Assembly: GCA_030949705.1 (NCBI GenBank)
Contig: JAUZSF010000017.1
Span: 186,001 to 250,000 of the forward strand
Reading direction: 5' to 3'
DNA: 64,000 nt
DNA from: Robiginitomaculum sp.
Lineage (GTDB): Bacteria; Pseudomonadota; Alphaproteobacteria; Caulobacterales; Maricaulaceae
The stretch's first letter is position 1; each line of letters begins with the position of its first letter. Shown piece by piece: positions 1 through 9,889 of the stretch. The position numbers were made by a program, and so were the translations under genes. The notes beneath the pieces were generated by a model. That model searched no databases and was not told where the DNA came from. It worked only from the letters and a program-made list of their open reading frames with translations.

Positions 1-861
1 GCCGGCTGGCCGCTGCGGTTAAAGGTTGGTTTGGAATCCACCAGATCCTCCCCATCGACCAACGGACGGCGACGGATCAATACATAGGGCTCGGCGGGGT
101 TGGACCCTTCGACCAGCCTGGCCCCCGGCGGAATACGCCCGGCCTGAGCCTCGGCCACGGTAACCGATGTATCCAGCAAATGAAACGTCATCTTGGCGGT
201 CTGACCGACCAATTCCTTGATTCGTTCCGGATCGCTCTTGCCCGGCACCTCAACAATAATACGGTCATCACCCTTGCGCTGGATGGTCGGCTCGCGCGTG
301 CCCAGCTCATCAATACGCTGGCGAATCACCTCGATCGAGCGTGCCACCGCATCCTTTGATTCTTTTTCCAGCGCTTCGGGGGTCAGAGTCAGGGTAATAC
401 GCCCGCTTTTCGGATCGCTGTCGATCACAAAAAGGCGGCTTGGCACTGCCGGTCAACAAGGCCGCCGCATCCACGGTGTTAATTGGTTTTAGTCGCTCCA
501 ACGCCAGATCCATTTGCTCAGGGCGCGCCAGCCGAAACGTGACTGTGTCGCCGCTGACCCGAAAGCCGGTGGCTGGAATAATGGGTTTTTCACTGCGCAG
601 GAACTGGCGCGCATCATCAGCGGCCGCTTCCAGCTTGCCTTGTTTTACCGAAGCCACATCCACTTCATAGAGCAGGTGCGTGCCCCCCTGTAGATCCAGC
701 CCCAGATTAACCGTTTTTCTGGGCATGAAGGACGGCAAAGTTCCCTCAATATCGGGGCCGCCTCGTATGCTTTCCGGCAAGACATTCGGCAAAGCATAGA
801 AAAAACCAGCAAGTACGATCAGCCAAATAAAGGCTTGTTTTAGCTTGGAAAAATGTAGCAT
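1..861 (-). CDS. secD: Protein translocase subunit SecD (partial, frameshifted)
   Basis: SecD is an inner-membrane subunit of the Sec accessory complex SecDF-YajC that uses proton motive force to help pull exported proteins into the periplasm. The N-terminus (start at 861) shows a first membrane helix at about residues 10-28 and then the family motif NLGLDLQGG. The reading frame breaks at an A5 run (429-433 on the plus strand); removing one base rejoins it to the P1-domain sequence that runs off the left edge of the window, so the C-terminal membrane part is missing here. It lies 18 bp downstream of yajC on the same strand, the usual yajC-secD order. The break is most simply a sequencing error because the gene is near-essential and both frames match the family. 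Confidence 0.93.
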
Positions 862-879
862 GATTCAGGCGTCCGCGAC

Positions 880-1239
880 TTAGGATTTTTTCGTCTTGGC
901 AGCACTGTCATTCGCTGGTTTGGGAGACGTTTTGGATTGAATGTCCTGTAAGGTAGCCTTGATGGCCGTAACACGGACACCATCGGCCAGATCAATCTGC
1001 ACTTCGGTATCGGTTACCTTGGCCACTTTGCCAACCAGACCACCGCCGGTAACCACCCGGTCACCGCGCTTGACCGCCTCGACCATATCGCGATGTTCGC
1101 GGGCGCGTTTTTGCTGTGGGCGGATCAAAAGAAAGTAGAAGATGGCAAAAAGCGCCACCATCATCCCAATGCTATAAAACGGGCTGGGCCCTTCGGGTGC
1201 GGCCTGTATAAATGCAGCGATCATCGGCTGGACGGTCAT
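880..1239 (-). CDS. yajC: Preprotein translocase subunit YajC
   Basis: YajC is a small single-span inner-membrane protein that associates with SecDF. The 119-residue product has one hydrophobic helix at about residues 25-42, followed directly by the family signature FLLIRPQQKR and a basic/polar cytoplasmic part with a GDRVVTGGGLVGKV motif. The C-terminus is a lysine-rich tail. The start is supported by GGGGAGA placed a few bases before the ATG. It is followed closely by secD, so the two are probably cotranscribed. Upstream, 1240-1424 holds no gene or clear signal. Confidence 0.95.
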   Translation of the reverse strand: MTVQPMIAAFIQAAPEGPSPFYSIGMMVALFAIFYFLLIRPQQKRAREHRDMVEAVKRGDRVVTGGGLVGKVAKVTDTEVQIDLADGVRVTAIKATLQDIQSKTSPKPANDSAAKTKKS

Positions 1240-1424
1240 GAGTTCTCCCCTACATGCGCCATGCCCGGTTTTCCCAAGGCACGGCCCCGGACAGATGCAT
1301 CCGGTTCAGGCGAATATAGGTATGGCGGCGTGAAAAGCAATTACCCCAGAGGGCGTAAGCCATAGAAATCACACCCCCTTCATGACCGCATCATAACCGA
1401 CAAATACGGGTCGGCAGCAACCTC

Positions 1425-3452
1425 TCAGGCAGACTGTACATCCGCTAGGAAACTGTCAACGTGTTCGCGAAGCTGTCGTGATTGTTCAGACAGGCTGCCA
1501 ACCGCCATTTTGACCTGTGAGGAGACACTGTCCACTTCCTGGGCAGATTCGCTAAGGCCACCAATATTGTGGTTCACCTCAGCAGTGCCTTGCGAGGCCT
1601 GCACCACGCTGGAGGCAATCTCCTGGGTCGCCTGGCGTTGTTCGCCCAGCGCATGTGAGATGGAATCCGAACTCTCGGCCAGTTCCTGAATAATGGAACG
1701 AATACCCGAAAGCGATTCGGCAGCCCCTGTGGTGGCGTTTTGCATCTGTTCGATCTGTACCGAGATCTGTTCCGTTGCCTTGCCGGTCTGCGAGGCCAGG
1801 CTTTTCACCTCAGAGGCCACAACCGCAAAGCCGGCACCGGCCTCGCCGGCCCGGGCCGCTTCAATGGTGGCGTTCAGGGCCAATAGATTGGTTTGTTCGG
1901 CAATGTCATTGATCAGAGCCGTCACCTCGGAAATCCCGGCTGAAACTTCCTGCAACGAGTTCATTTGCTCGGTGGTTTTTTCGGCCTCTTTAACCGCATT
2001 GGCAGCCACCTGGGCCGACTGACCAACCTGTTCAGAGATGGAATCCACCGTGACCGACAATTCCTCTGCCGCGGCACTGACCGCCTGAACATTCTGGGCG
2101 GCCATATCAGATGCTGAAGCGACGGAACTGGCACGTCCTGCAGTCCCCTCGGCCACTTCGGTCATGATTTGTGCACTGGAATTCAGCTCGTCCATGGAAG
2201 AGCCAATGGATTGCAACAGATTGGAAATTTCCTGGTCAAAGGATTTAACCATGGCCGAGAGTTTTTCACCACGTTTGATCCGCTCCTCGGCGGTGCGCTG
2301 TTGCTCTTCGGTAAGGGACTGGGTCTTGATCATATTGTCTTTAAAGATCGCCAGGGCCCGCGCCATTTCGCCAATTTCATCATCAGCAACCGGAGTAACC
2401 TCTACGGTCATATCCCCTTCAGCAAGACGGCGCATAGTGGCGCTCATGCAGGTCAGGCGGCGCGACACATTACGGATTACATAGAACCAGACAATGGCGG
2501 CACTGGCTGCAATACTGGCCACGGCCATCAGCAACAATAACAAACGTCCCATACTGGAAGCCGCAGCGGCACGCTTGCCAGCCGTGATGGCGGCTTCGCG
2601 GGTTTGCTGTGCAAATCGTGTGACATCCTTGTCCAGCAAAGCGGAAATCCCTTCCAGCTCTGCGATCTTGTCCTCGATCATGGCGTCTTTGGCCAACTGG
2701 GTTTTGCGCTCAGCAAAGATAGAGGCCTCATCGGCACCCAGCGCGACCAGCGTACCGGCCCGTTCGCGCACATTCTTGGACAGGCTGGAGCCCATAATCG
2801 CCACATTGGACTTCATCTCGCTGGCGGCCGCAGAATAGGCCTCTTCGATTTTTTCAATCTCTTTTACCGAATCACTCGCCATGGCTTCGGCATAGGTCAC
2901 CGTGACCACATTGGCAGACATCAAAATGCGCAACAGCGATTCAATGTCAAAATCTTCGGCAGTTTCCAGCTGGGTTTCCAGCTCGGTATTCAAATCCTGA
3001 CGTAATGTCCGCGCAGCATTAAAGGCATCATCAATACGCGAACGCCGGCTCAGCCGATCTATAACCAAGGCATCCAGTTGCGCCACCAGATCGGGGAAGG
3101 CAGCCGCTTCTTCAGCGAGACTCTTGGTGATTTCACGATTGCCTTTCTGGGACTGACTAACCGCATTGATCAATTTGACCAGCTCTTCATTTTTCGCCGT
3201 GGCTTCATTTACGGCGGCTTCCGCCTCGCGGAGGCTCTGGGCGCGTTCAATATCGGCAACCGAACCCAATAACGCACTGCCCGTCACGGATAATTTTAAA
3301 GAATTATCCAGATTGGTAAGGTGAATGTTACTGATCTCGTTCTGCACTGCTGTGGTCTTGGCATTACTCCACAACCCGATCCCGACTGAAAGTATAGTGA
3401 AAGCGGCAACGGCGCCAAAAGCCAGCAAAAGACGAGCACTAATGGTCTGCAA
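1425..3452 (-). CDS. Methyl-accepting chemotaxis protein
   Basis: A membrane chemoreceptor of about 675 residues. Order of parts: N-terminal membrane helix (about 8-28), a long helical periplasmic sensor region, a second membrane helix near residues 300-325, a HAMP linker ([23 protein letters not shown] region), and a cytoplasmic signalling domain with the conserved hairpin tip [19 protein letters not shown]. No C-terminal CheR-tethering pentapeptide of the NWETF type is visible. The sensor region is not recognisable, so the ligand is unknown. The TTG at 3452 has no ribosome site; a strong GGGGAGG lies before an in-frame ATC at 3470, which would add the basic residues IKRF before the first helix. 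It sits, unusually, between yajC and the LytM gene; no che genes are in the window. Confidence 0.92.
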   Translation of the reverse strand: MQTISARLLLAFGAVAAFTILSVGIGLWSNAKTTAVQNEISNIHLTNLDNSLKLSVTGSALLGSVADIERAQSLREAEAAVNEATAKNEELVKLINAVSQSQKGNREITKSLAEEAAAFPDLVAQLDALVIDRLSRRSRIDDAFNAARTLRQDLNTELETQLETAEDFDIESLLRILMSANVVTVTYAEAMASDSVKEIEKIEEAYSAAASEMKSNVAIMGSSLSKNVRERAGTLVALGADEASIFAERKTQLAKDAMIEDKIAELEGISALLDKDVTRFAQQTREAAITAGKRAAAASSMGRLLLLLMAVASIAASAAIVWFYVIRNVSRRLTCMSATMRRLAEGDMTVEVTPVADDEIGEMARALAIFKDNMIKTQSLTEEQQRTAEERIKRGEKLSAMVKSFDQEISNLLQSIGSSMDELNSSAQIMTEVAEGTAGRASSVASASDMAAQNVQAVSAAAEELSVTVDSISEQVGQSAQVAANAVKEAEKTTEQMNSLQEVSAGISEVTALINDIAEQTNLLALNATIEAARAGEAGAGFAVVASEVKSLASQTGKATEQISVQIEQMQNATTGAAESLSGIRSIIQELAESSDSISHALGEQRQATQEIASSVVQASQGTAEVNHNIGGLSESAQEVDSVSSQVKMAVGSLSEQSRQLREHVDSFLADVQSA

Positions 3453-3550
3453 AAAAGTAAAGCGTTTGATGGTAGCCTCCCCGAACTCAATAGCAGAGAC
3501 AGCTGTGTCCTGCCACCTCTTATCAGGTAAGCTTCCACGGATTTGGTTAA

Positions 3551-3578
3551 TAAAAAGCTCCCCCGCAAGCGAGGGAGC
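3551..3578 (-). terminator. Rho-independent terminator after the TonB-C gene
   Basis: On the minus strand a GC-rich hairpin, GCTCCC-TCGCTTGCG-GGGAGC in its pairing core, is followed at once by TTTTTA. It lies about 30 bp past the stop of the TonB-C gene and about 100 bp before the chemoreceptor start, so it would separate their transcripts. Confidence 0.8.
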
Positions 3579-3607
3579 CAGTTATACTGCTTAAATTTTT
3601 AAAATTC

Positions 3608-3946
3608 TTACAGTTTGAAGCTAATTTTTGCTCTTGCGCCTTCAACGACTTTTGCCGGCGGCTCATATTTCCACTTGGAAACGGCTTTCATGGCAGCATC
3701 ATCAAATACCCCAGCGGGTTCTGCTTCGGCCACCGCAACATTGCTGACCTTGCCATCGGTATCCACTGAATAGGTCACCACCACGTGACCTTCAATCTTG
3801 CGACGCTCGGCACCACGTGGATAAATTGGCGCAACCCGCTTTTTAGCGACCAGACCGTCGCCAGCCATCGCCGTTGGCACGGCTACCATCGTGCTCGCTG
3901 CCAGGACCAAACCTGCACAAACCGTAATTTTCTTGATAATATTCAT
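3608..3946 (-). CDS. Small secreted TonB C-terminal domain protein
   Basis: A 112-residue protein with a clear Sec signal peptide (MNIIKKITVCAGLVLAASTM, then AMA cleavage region) followed by a single TonB C-terminal domain: the APIYPRGAERRKIEGHVVVTYSVD stretch (split here by its motifs YPR...A and EGHV) and the end motif AVSKWKYEPP. True TonB proteins keep an N-terminal anchor and a proline-rich spacer; both are missing, so this is a free periplasmic domain rather than an energy transducer. The ATG at 3946 is chosen because GGGGTG stands seven bases before it; a longer frame upstream has no such site. It has its own terminator downstream and a promoter-like sequence upstream, so it looks like a single-gene unit. 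The substrate or partner is unknown. Confidence 0.8.
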   Translation of the reverse strand: MNIIKKITVCAGLVLAASTMVAVPTAMAGDGLVAKKRVAPIYPRGAERRKIEGHVVVTYSVDTDGKVSNVAVAEAEPAGVFDDAAMKAVSKWKYEPPAKVVEGARAKISFKL

Positions 3947-4078
3947 ATTTAGACACCCCGGTGTTTTTTTGTGTTCCGGCACCATTATTGGTGGCCGTTG
4001 ATTGCACCATAGCAAGCACGCTCTAACGCCCATTTAAAAAGATAGATAAAATTTTACTGGTTTCGGTTTTTTGACAAA

Positions 4079-4108
4079 ATTATATGAATTATCGTTTATT
4101 TTCAACAA
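4079..4108 (-). promoter_or_regulatory. Putative sigma-70-like promoter for the TonB-C gene
   Basis: On the minus strand an AT-rich stretch carries TATAAT (4079-4084 on the plus strand) with TTGAAA 15 bp upstream or TTGTTG 18 bp upstream. It would give a leader of about 130 nt for the TonB-C gene. This rests on consensus resemblance only. Confidence 0.35.
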
Positions 4109-4117
4109 GATAATACA

Positions 4118-5425
4118 TCAACTTTTTTTGGGCAAATGCTGTAACGGGTTTACCGGGTCGCGTCCGCGCCGGGTTTCGAAGTGGAGTTGCGGTGTACTGA
4201 CCGAGCCCGTGGCCCCGACCTCGGCAATGGTATCGCCGGTTTTAATCTTGGCCCCTTCTTTGACCAGCAATTTGCGATTATGGGCATAGGCACTGACCCA
4301 GCCATTGGGATGACGGATCAGAATAAGATTGCCAAAGCTTTTCAATTCAGCCCCGGCATAGACCACAGTACCGCTGCCTGCCGCGCGCACCGCGGTGCCG
4401 GCCGGGGCAGCAATATTAATGCCGTCATTACGGGTACCACCGGGTTTTGCGCCAAAACTGGAGACCACGGGGCCATTTAATGGCCAGGCAAAGGTCGACG
4501 TTTTGGCCGGGGCCTGGACCCGGGCGGGTTTTGCGTTTGATCGCGAGGTCGCGTTGCGTCCCCCCGTCGCCGACTTGCGACTGGCCGCCGCACTTTTCCA
4601 TTTACCATCGGCGCCGCGCACCAGGGATGGTAATATCAACAGCTCGTTTGCACGCAAGGCATAGGGCGGCTGGATCCCATTGATCAGGGCCAGCGACCTG
4701 AAATCCAGTGAAAAACGCCGGGCAATGCCCATCACCGTATCTCCGGCGCGCACCCGATAATGCAAAGGCGGCGGCAGTTTCAGGGTCTGCCCCACCTTCA
4801 GGGCATATGGCGGTTTGAGCTTGTTAACCGCAATCAGTGGCTTTAGCGCAATCTGGTATTTTTCCGAAATCCCAAACAGGGTATCGCCCTTGCCGACCTT
4901 TATACTGGCCGGACGCACTTTGGCGGGCACCACCTCCCTCTGCATGGCTGATCGGGTTGGTTCTGTGCCGCGCGGGCCATTTCCCTGTGAGGTCTTTTGG
5001 CGGCGGTCCATCGCCTTGCGCCCGATCTTGCCGCCGGTCTTGGCGATTTTGGAAGCCGCCTTCAGGGACCGCCCTGCATTCGAGGCCGTATTACGCGTCG
5101 CGGCGGCCTGGGCATCAAAGGGCACTTTGGCCATGCGTCTGACCGGGATATCGACCGATGGCCGCTTAACCGAAGGGGATGGCCGGTCATTGAAAGATAC
5201 CGAAGGCTGATCCGTCGATGGCAAGGGATCAACAGGCTCTAACGGCTCCAGCGACTGGCTCTCAATGGGCTGGGTTGGCGCAGCGCTGGGCACCACATCA
5301 TTATCCAGAGCCGCCGAAGGGCCCAATGGTTCATCGCCATGATACACCACAGGGGCCGGGCCGCGGGGTGTTCCACACGCAGCCAGCGTTAAAATCAACA
5401 TTGATGTCAGAGCATGGCGAAACAT
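4118..5425 (-). CDS. NlpD-like lipoprotein, two LysM and degenerate LytM/M23 domain
   Basis: A 435-residue lipoprotein: signal peptide with lipobox LAAC (Cys 17), a long low-complexity linker, two LysM peptidoglycan-binding repeats (each with GDT...I and a PPYAL motif, about residues 175-220 and 223-268), and a C-terminal M23/LytM domain. The M23 zinc ligands are replaced: the usual H-x-G-I-D reads NDGINI, and the final HLHFE reads QLHFE. It is therefore predicted to be catalytically inactive and to act like NlpD/EnvC, which activate cell-wall amidases at division. It follows pcm in the conserved serS-surE-pcm-LytM order. The inactive state is inferred from the residues; no amidase gene is in the window. 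Confidence 0.88.
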   Translation of the reverse strand: MFRHALTSMLILTLAACGTPRGPAPVVYHGDEPLGPSAALDNDVVPSAAPTQPIESQSLEPLEPVDPLPSTDQPSVSFNDRPSPSVKRPSVDIPVRRMAKVPFDAQAAATRNTASNAGRSLKAASKIAKTGGKIGRKAMDRRQKTSQGNGPRGTEPTRSAMQREVVPAKVRPASIKVGKGDTLFGISEKYQIALKPLIAVNKLKPPYALKVGQTLKLPPPLHYRVRAGDTVMGIARRFSLDFRSLALINGIQPPYALRANELLILPSLVRGADGKWKSAAASRKSATGGRNATSRSNAKPARVQAPAKTSTFAWPLNGPVVSSFGAKPGGTRNDGINIAAPAGTAVRAAGSGTVVYAGAELKSFGNLILIRHPNGWVSAYAHNRKLLVKEGAKIKTGDTIAEVGATGSVSTPQLHFETRRGRDPVNPLQHLPKKS

Positions 5426-5460
5426 ACCCCTGATAATGTCTTATTAATCTTAACGGAACA

Positions 5461-6108
5461 CTACAGCGCGCTGGCAATGCCGGCGATCAAAGGTACAAAT
5501 CGCACCGGGGCCACCTGGCGCTGGTGAAACACATCCCCATCACGGCGAAAGACGGTGACGAACTGTCCCTCCGGCGGGCCAATGGGCGCGACCAGCAGGC
5601 CGCCTTCGCACAATTGCGACAAGAGCGCCGGCGGGCATTCTTTGGTACCGGCGGTGACCAGAATGCGATCAAATTCGCCCTGTTCGGGCCAGCCCAGCAT
5701 GCCATCGCCAAGGCGGGTGACGATATTGCGCAGACGCAGGCGGTCAAAGCGCTCTTCGGCCGCTTTCATCAAAGTGCGATAGCGCTCGATGGTATACACC
5801 CGGCGCGCCAGCAGGGATAAAATGGCGCATTGATAGCCAGAGCCGGTCCCCACCTCCAGCACCCGCAGGCGCGGCGTCAGGCACAGGGCCTCGGTCATCA
5901 TCGCCACCACAAAGGGCTGGGATATGGTCTGCCCACAGGCAATCGGCAGCGCCCGGTTTTCATAGGCCCGCCTGGTAAATTCGCTGGTGACAAAGACATC
6001 GCGGGGAATGCGTTCCAGCGCGCCCAATACCGCCTTGTCGACAATACCGGCAGAGCGCAGCGCCATGATCAGCTCGACAACGCGCATATCGGGTCCGCTC
6101 TGGTTCAT
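5461..6108 (-). CDS. pcm: Protein-L-isoaspartate O-methyltransferase
   Basis: Cytoplasmic repair enzyme that uses S-adenosylmethionine to methylate isoaspartyl residues in damaged proteins. The 215-residue product has the family's expected size, the SAM-binding loop VLEVGTGSGYQ, and the substrate-side motif GQTISQPFVVAMM. It is 35 bp upstream of the LytM lipoprotein gene and 9 bp downstream of surE, matching the widespread surE-pcm-nlpD stress-survival arrangement. It is probably cotranscribed with surE. Confidence 0.95.
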   Translation of the reverse strand: MNQSGPDMRVVELIMALRSAGIVDKAVLGALERIPRDVFVTSEFTRRAYENRALPIACGQTISQPFVVAMMTEALCLTPRLRVLEVGTGSGYQCAILSLLARRVYTIERYRTLMKAAEERFDRLRLRNIVTRLGDGMLGWPEQGEFDRILVTAGTKECPPALLSQLCEGGLLVAPIGPPEGQFVTVFRRDGDVFHQRQVAPVRFVPLIAGIASAL

Positions 6109-6117
6109 GGAACGACC

Positions 6118-8274
<2,157 letters not shown>

Positions 8275-8414
8275 GGGTAGGTATCCGTCTATCTGAGGAT
8301 TGCGGGTTTACCCTTAGCCTTACCTTTCGTCCACCGGGCAATCTGCGCTTTGGCTTTTTTGTTCTCCCGGGATCCGAAAGCCGTCGGGCAGTTCAGGAGG
8401 GCCTGTGTGTCTCT

Positions 8415-8537
8415 CCATACTTCGAGGCCCTTCGTGGGTGCTGCGCACCTCCTCAGGACACCTCAGTATGAGGCGGTGTTAAATTTTAAACGTACCTCAT
8501 CCTGCGGTGCGAACGAAGAGAGCCTCGAAGGATGACT
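8415..8537. repeat. REP-like arms (copy A)
   Basis: Left arm ACTTCGAGGCCCTTCG and CCTCAG..CTCAGTATGAGG, right arm CCTCATCCTG...CGAAGAGAGCCTCGAAGGATGA. The arms are mutually inverted and can form a long imperfect hairpin. This family of dispersed palindromes is familiar from alphaproteobacterial intergenic regions. Confidence 0.7.
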
Positions 8538-8624
8538 AGAAGTATACGCCACCCACGCCGGTGTGGGGTAAGGTTTTGCTATCCCCATCCCCGACATCAT
8601 TGCACCGGCATGGAGACAATCTCT

Positions 8625-8648
8625 TTCCTCTCCCGGGTGGGAGAGGAA
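8625..8648. repeat. Inverted-repeat hairpin 1 (copy A)
   Basis: TTCCTCTCCC / GGGAGAGGAA arms around GGGT. The identical hairpin is at 63128-63151 in copy B. It has no following T-run, so it is not a typical terminator. Confidence 0.75.
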
Positions 8649-8701
8649 TAAGGTGAGGGATCAGAGGCTTAAAGAAAGGACTCAGGCTTTAATTCACAAG
8701 C

Positions 8702-8721
8702 CCCTCTCCCTAGGGAGAGGG
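8702..8721. repeat. Inverted-repeat hairpin 2 (copy A)
   Basis: A perfect 20-bp palindrome, CCCTCTCCC-TA-GGGAGAGGG. In copy B the matching hairpin (63217-63236) has CCTTCTCCC / GGGAGAAGG, a paired change that keeps the stem. Confidence 0.75.
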
Positions 8722-8766
8722 ATAAATCCCCCGTATAACGCCCCCAAGGGTCAAAGAGGATCATGC

Positions 8767-8861
8767 CTTACCCCTGGGTGTCCCTGCCCTTACCCCTAAA
8801 TTATCCCTGAATGAGAAAAAACGGACCCTGAAACGTCCCTCCTTTATCCCTGATTATCCCT
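8767..8861 (+). promoter_or_regulatory. Helically phased TTAYCCCT motif array (copy A)
   Basis: Eight CCCT cores, most inside TTACCCCT or TTATCCCT and some as GTCCCT, end at 8775, 8785, 8797, 8808, 8829, 8840, 8851 and 8861. The spacings are 10, 12, 11, 21, 11, 11 and 10 bp, so all sites fall on about one face of the helix. An additional off-phase CCCT ends at 8790. The matching array in copy B has spacings 22, 11, 21, 11, 11, 10, 10. This pattern suggests cooperative binding of an unknown protein; no function is known to me. Confidence 0.6.
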
Positions 8862-8885
8862 AACGGACACGAGGATAAACCAGGT

Positions 8886-8916
8886 TTGTCCCCACCCCGA
8901 AAAAGCAGTCTATACT
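8886..8916 (+). promoter_or_regulatory. Conserved promoter-like element after the array (copy A)
   Basis: TTGTCC (8886-8891) and TATACT (8911-8916) are separated by 19 bp, and copy B has TTATGC and TACAAT at the same 19-bp spacing. In this copy it points toward the ABC permease gene at 9084. The spacer is longer than optimal, so this is tentative. Confidence 0.35.
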
Positions 8917-9083
8917 GGGGCAATTTCCAGGCGCGTTGGGGCGATCCCCAGAATGACCCTCACCTTTCGAAACGAAGAACATGCATCGCTCTTTCCTTTG
9001 CCGGGCCATAATTTTTTATGCAGAACGATATTCCTAAATACTGTCGAGCATAGTATGGCTGTGGCAAGACCGTTCAAATCACA

Positions 9084-9884
9084 ATGCGTAGGAAAGTTTT
9101 GGTGTCGATTTCAGGGGGCGTATTCAGTTTAAGACGCATACAGCTTTGGGTTTACACATCCTGGTTTGAATTTCTCATCCGCTATCGCAAAACCATGCTT
9201 GGACCGCTTTGGCTGTTGGTCGGCCCGGCTCTTTTCATATCGCTTTTGGGTCTTCTTTATGCCCACGTTGGTGGCATTCCTGTTGAAAAGTTCATCCCCC
9301 ATTTGACCATCGGTATTGTGGTCTGGACGCTGATCACCGGGTTTCTGGTTGGCAGCACCCGGGTTTTTCAAAAGGCTCAGGCGCAGATTATGCAAGACGG
9401 TATTGATCTGATCGATATCGTTATGGTCAGTGTACTTTCGACGGTCATTCATTTTGCTCATCAGGTCGTCCTGATTATTGTTGTTTTGGCATTTTTTAAA
9501 GTACCGATAACGCCTTATGCCTTGGTGAGCCTGGTTGGGCTTGTTTTGCTGATCATTAACGGCATCTGGCTGACGATCGTTTTTGGAATCATCGGTGCCC
9601 GGTTTCGCGATCTGGCCGAGATTGTGCAAGCCATCATGCGCATCGCCTTTCTGGCCACCCCCGTCATCTGGATGCCGTCCAAGACCGGACGCGGCGGGGT
9701 GATGGGGGCCTTTTTGGATTTTAATCCCTTTTACCATTTTCTGGAGCTTATCCGCGCGCCGCTATTGGGAACCCCGATTGAGCCTCTTAGCTGGATCCTT
9801 GTCCTTTCGATTACGGTAACCGGCTTCCTTCTGGCATATATAAGCACCAGACTTTTGGCCAAAAACATAGCGCTTTGGGTATAA
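9084..9884 (+). CDS. ABC-2 type polysaccharide export permease (Wzm-like)
   Basis: An inner-membrane permease of about 266 residues with roughly six hydrophobic segments and the family N-terminal pattern LWVYTSWFEFLIRYRKTMLGPLW (motif YRKTxLGPLW). Such permeases pair with a Wzt-type ATPase to move lipid-linked polysaccharide (O-antigen, capsule or teichoic-acid-like) across the membrane. The ATPase gene follows after 5 bp. The ATG at 9084 has no ribosome site; a GTG at 9102 preceded by AGGAAA at a spacing of six is an equally good or better start. The gene belongs to an island that separates serS from tatC. The polymer exported is unknown. Confidence 0.9.
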   Translation: MRRKVLVSISGGVFSLRRIQLWVYTSWFEFLIRYRKTMLGPLWLLVGPALFISLLGLLYAHVGGIPVEKFIPHLTIGIVVWTLITGFLVGSTRVFQKAQAQIMQDGIDLIDIVMVSVLSTVIHFAHQVVLIIVVLAFFKVPITPYALVSLVGLVLLIINGIWLTIVFGIIGARFRDLAEIVQAIMRIAFLATPVIWMPSKTGRGGVMGAFLDFNPFYHFLELIRAPLLGTPIEPLSWILVLSITVTGFLLAYISTRLLAKNIALWV

Positions 9885-9889
9885 GGGAC

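Larger units (their letters stand above)
8413..8947 (+). repeat. Long composite intergenic repeat, copy A
   Basis: This stretch aligns throughout with 62920-63468 in the same orientation and order of parts: a REP-like pair of arms, two inverted-repeat hairpins, a conserved AGGGTCAAAGAGG block, a phased CCCT motif array, and a promoter-like end. It lies in the 809-bp gap between serS and the ABC permease gene. No reading frame is shared between the copies, and the indels between them are not multiples of three, so it is non-coding DNA. The flanks 8275-8412 and 8948-9083 hold no gene that I can recognise. Confidence 0.85.

Noticed and set aside
1240-1424. tRNA or small RNA in the gap upstream of yajC
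   Set aside because: No cloverleaf or conserved T-loop sequence could be found.
8767-8861. CRISPR-like short repeat array
   Set aside because: Motifs are 7-8 bp at 10-11 bp spacing with no unique 30-bp spacers and no cas genes; this is a phased motif array, not CRISPR.
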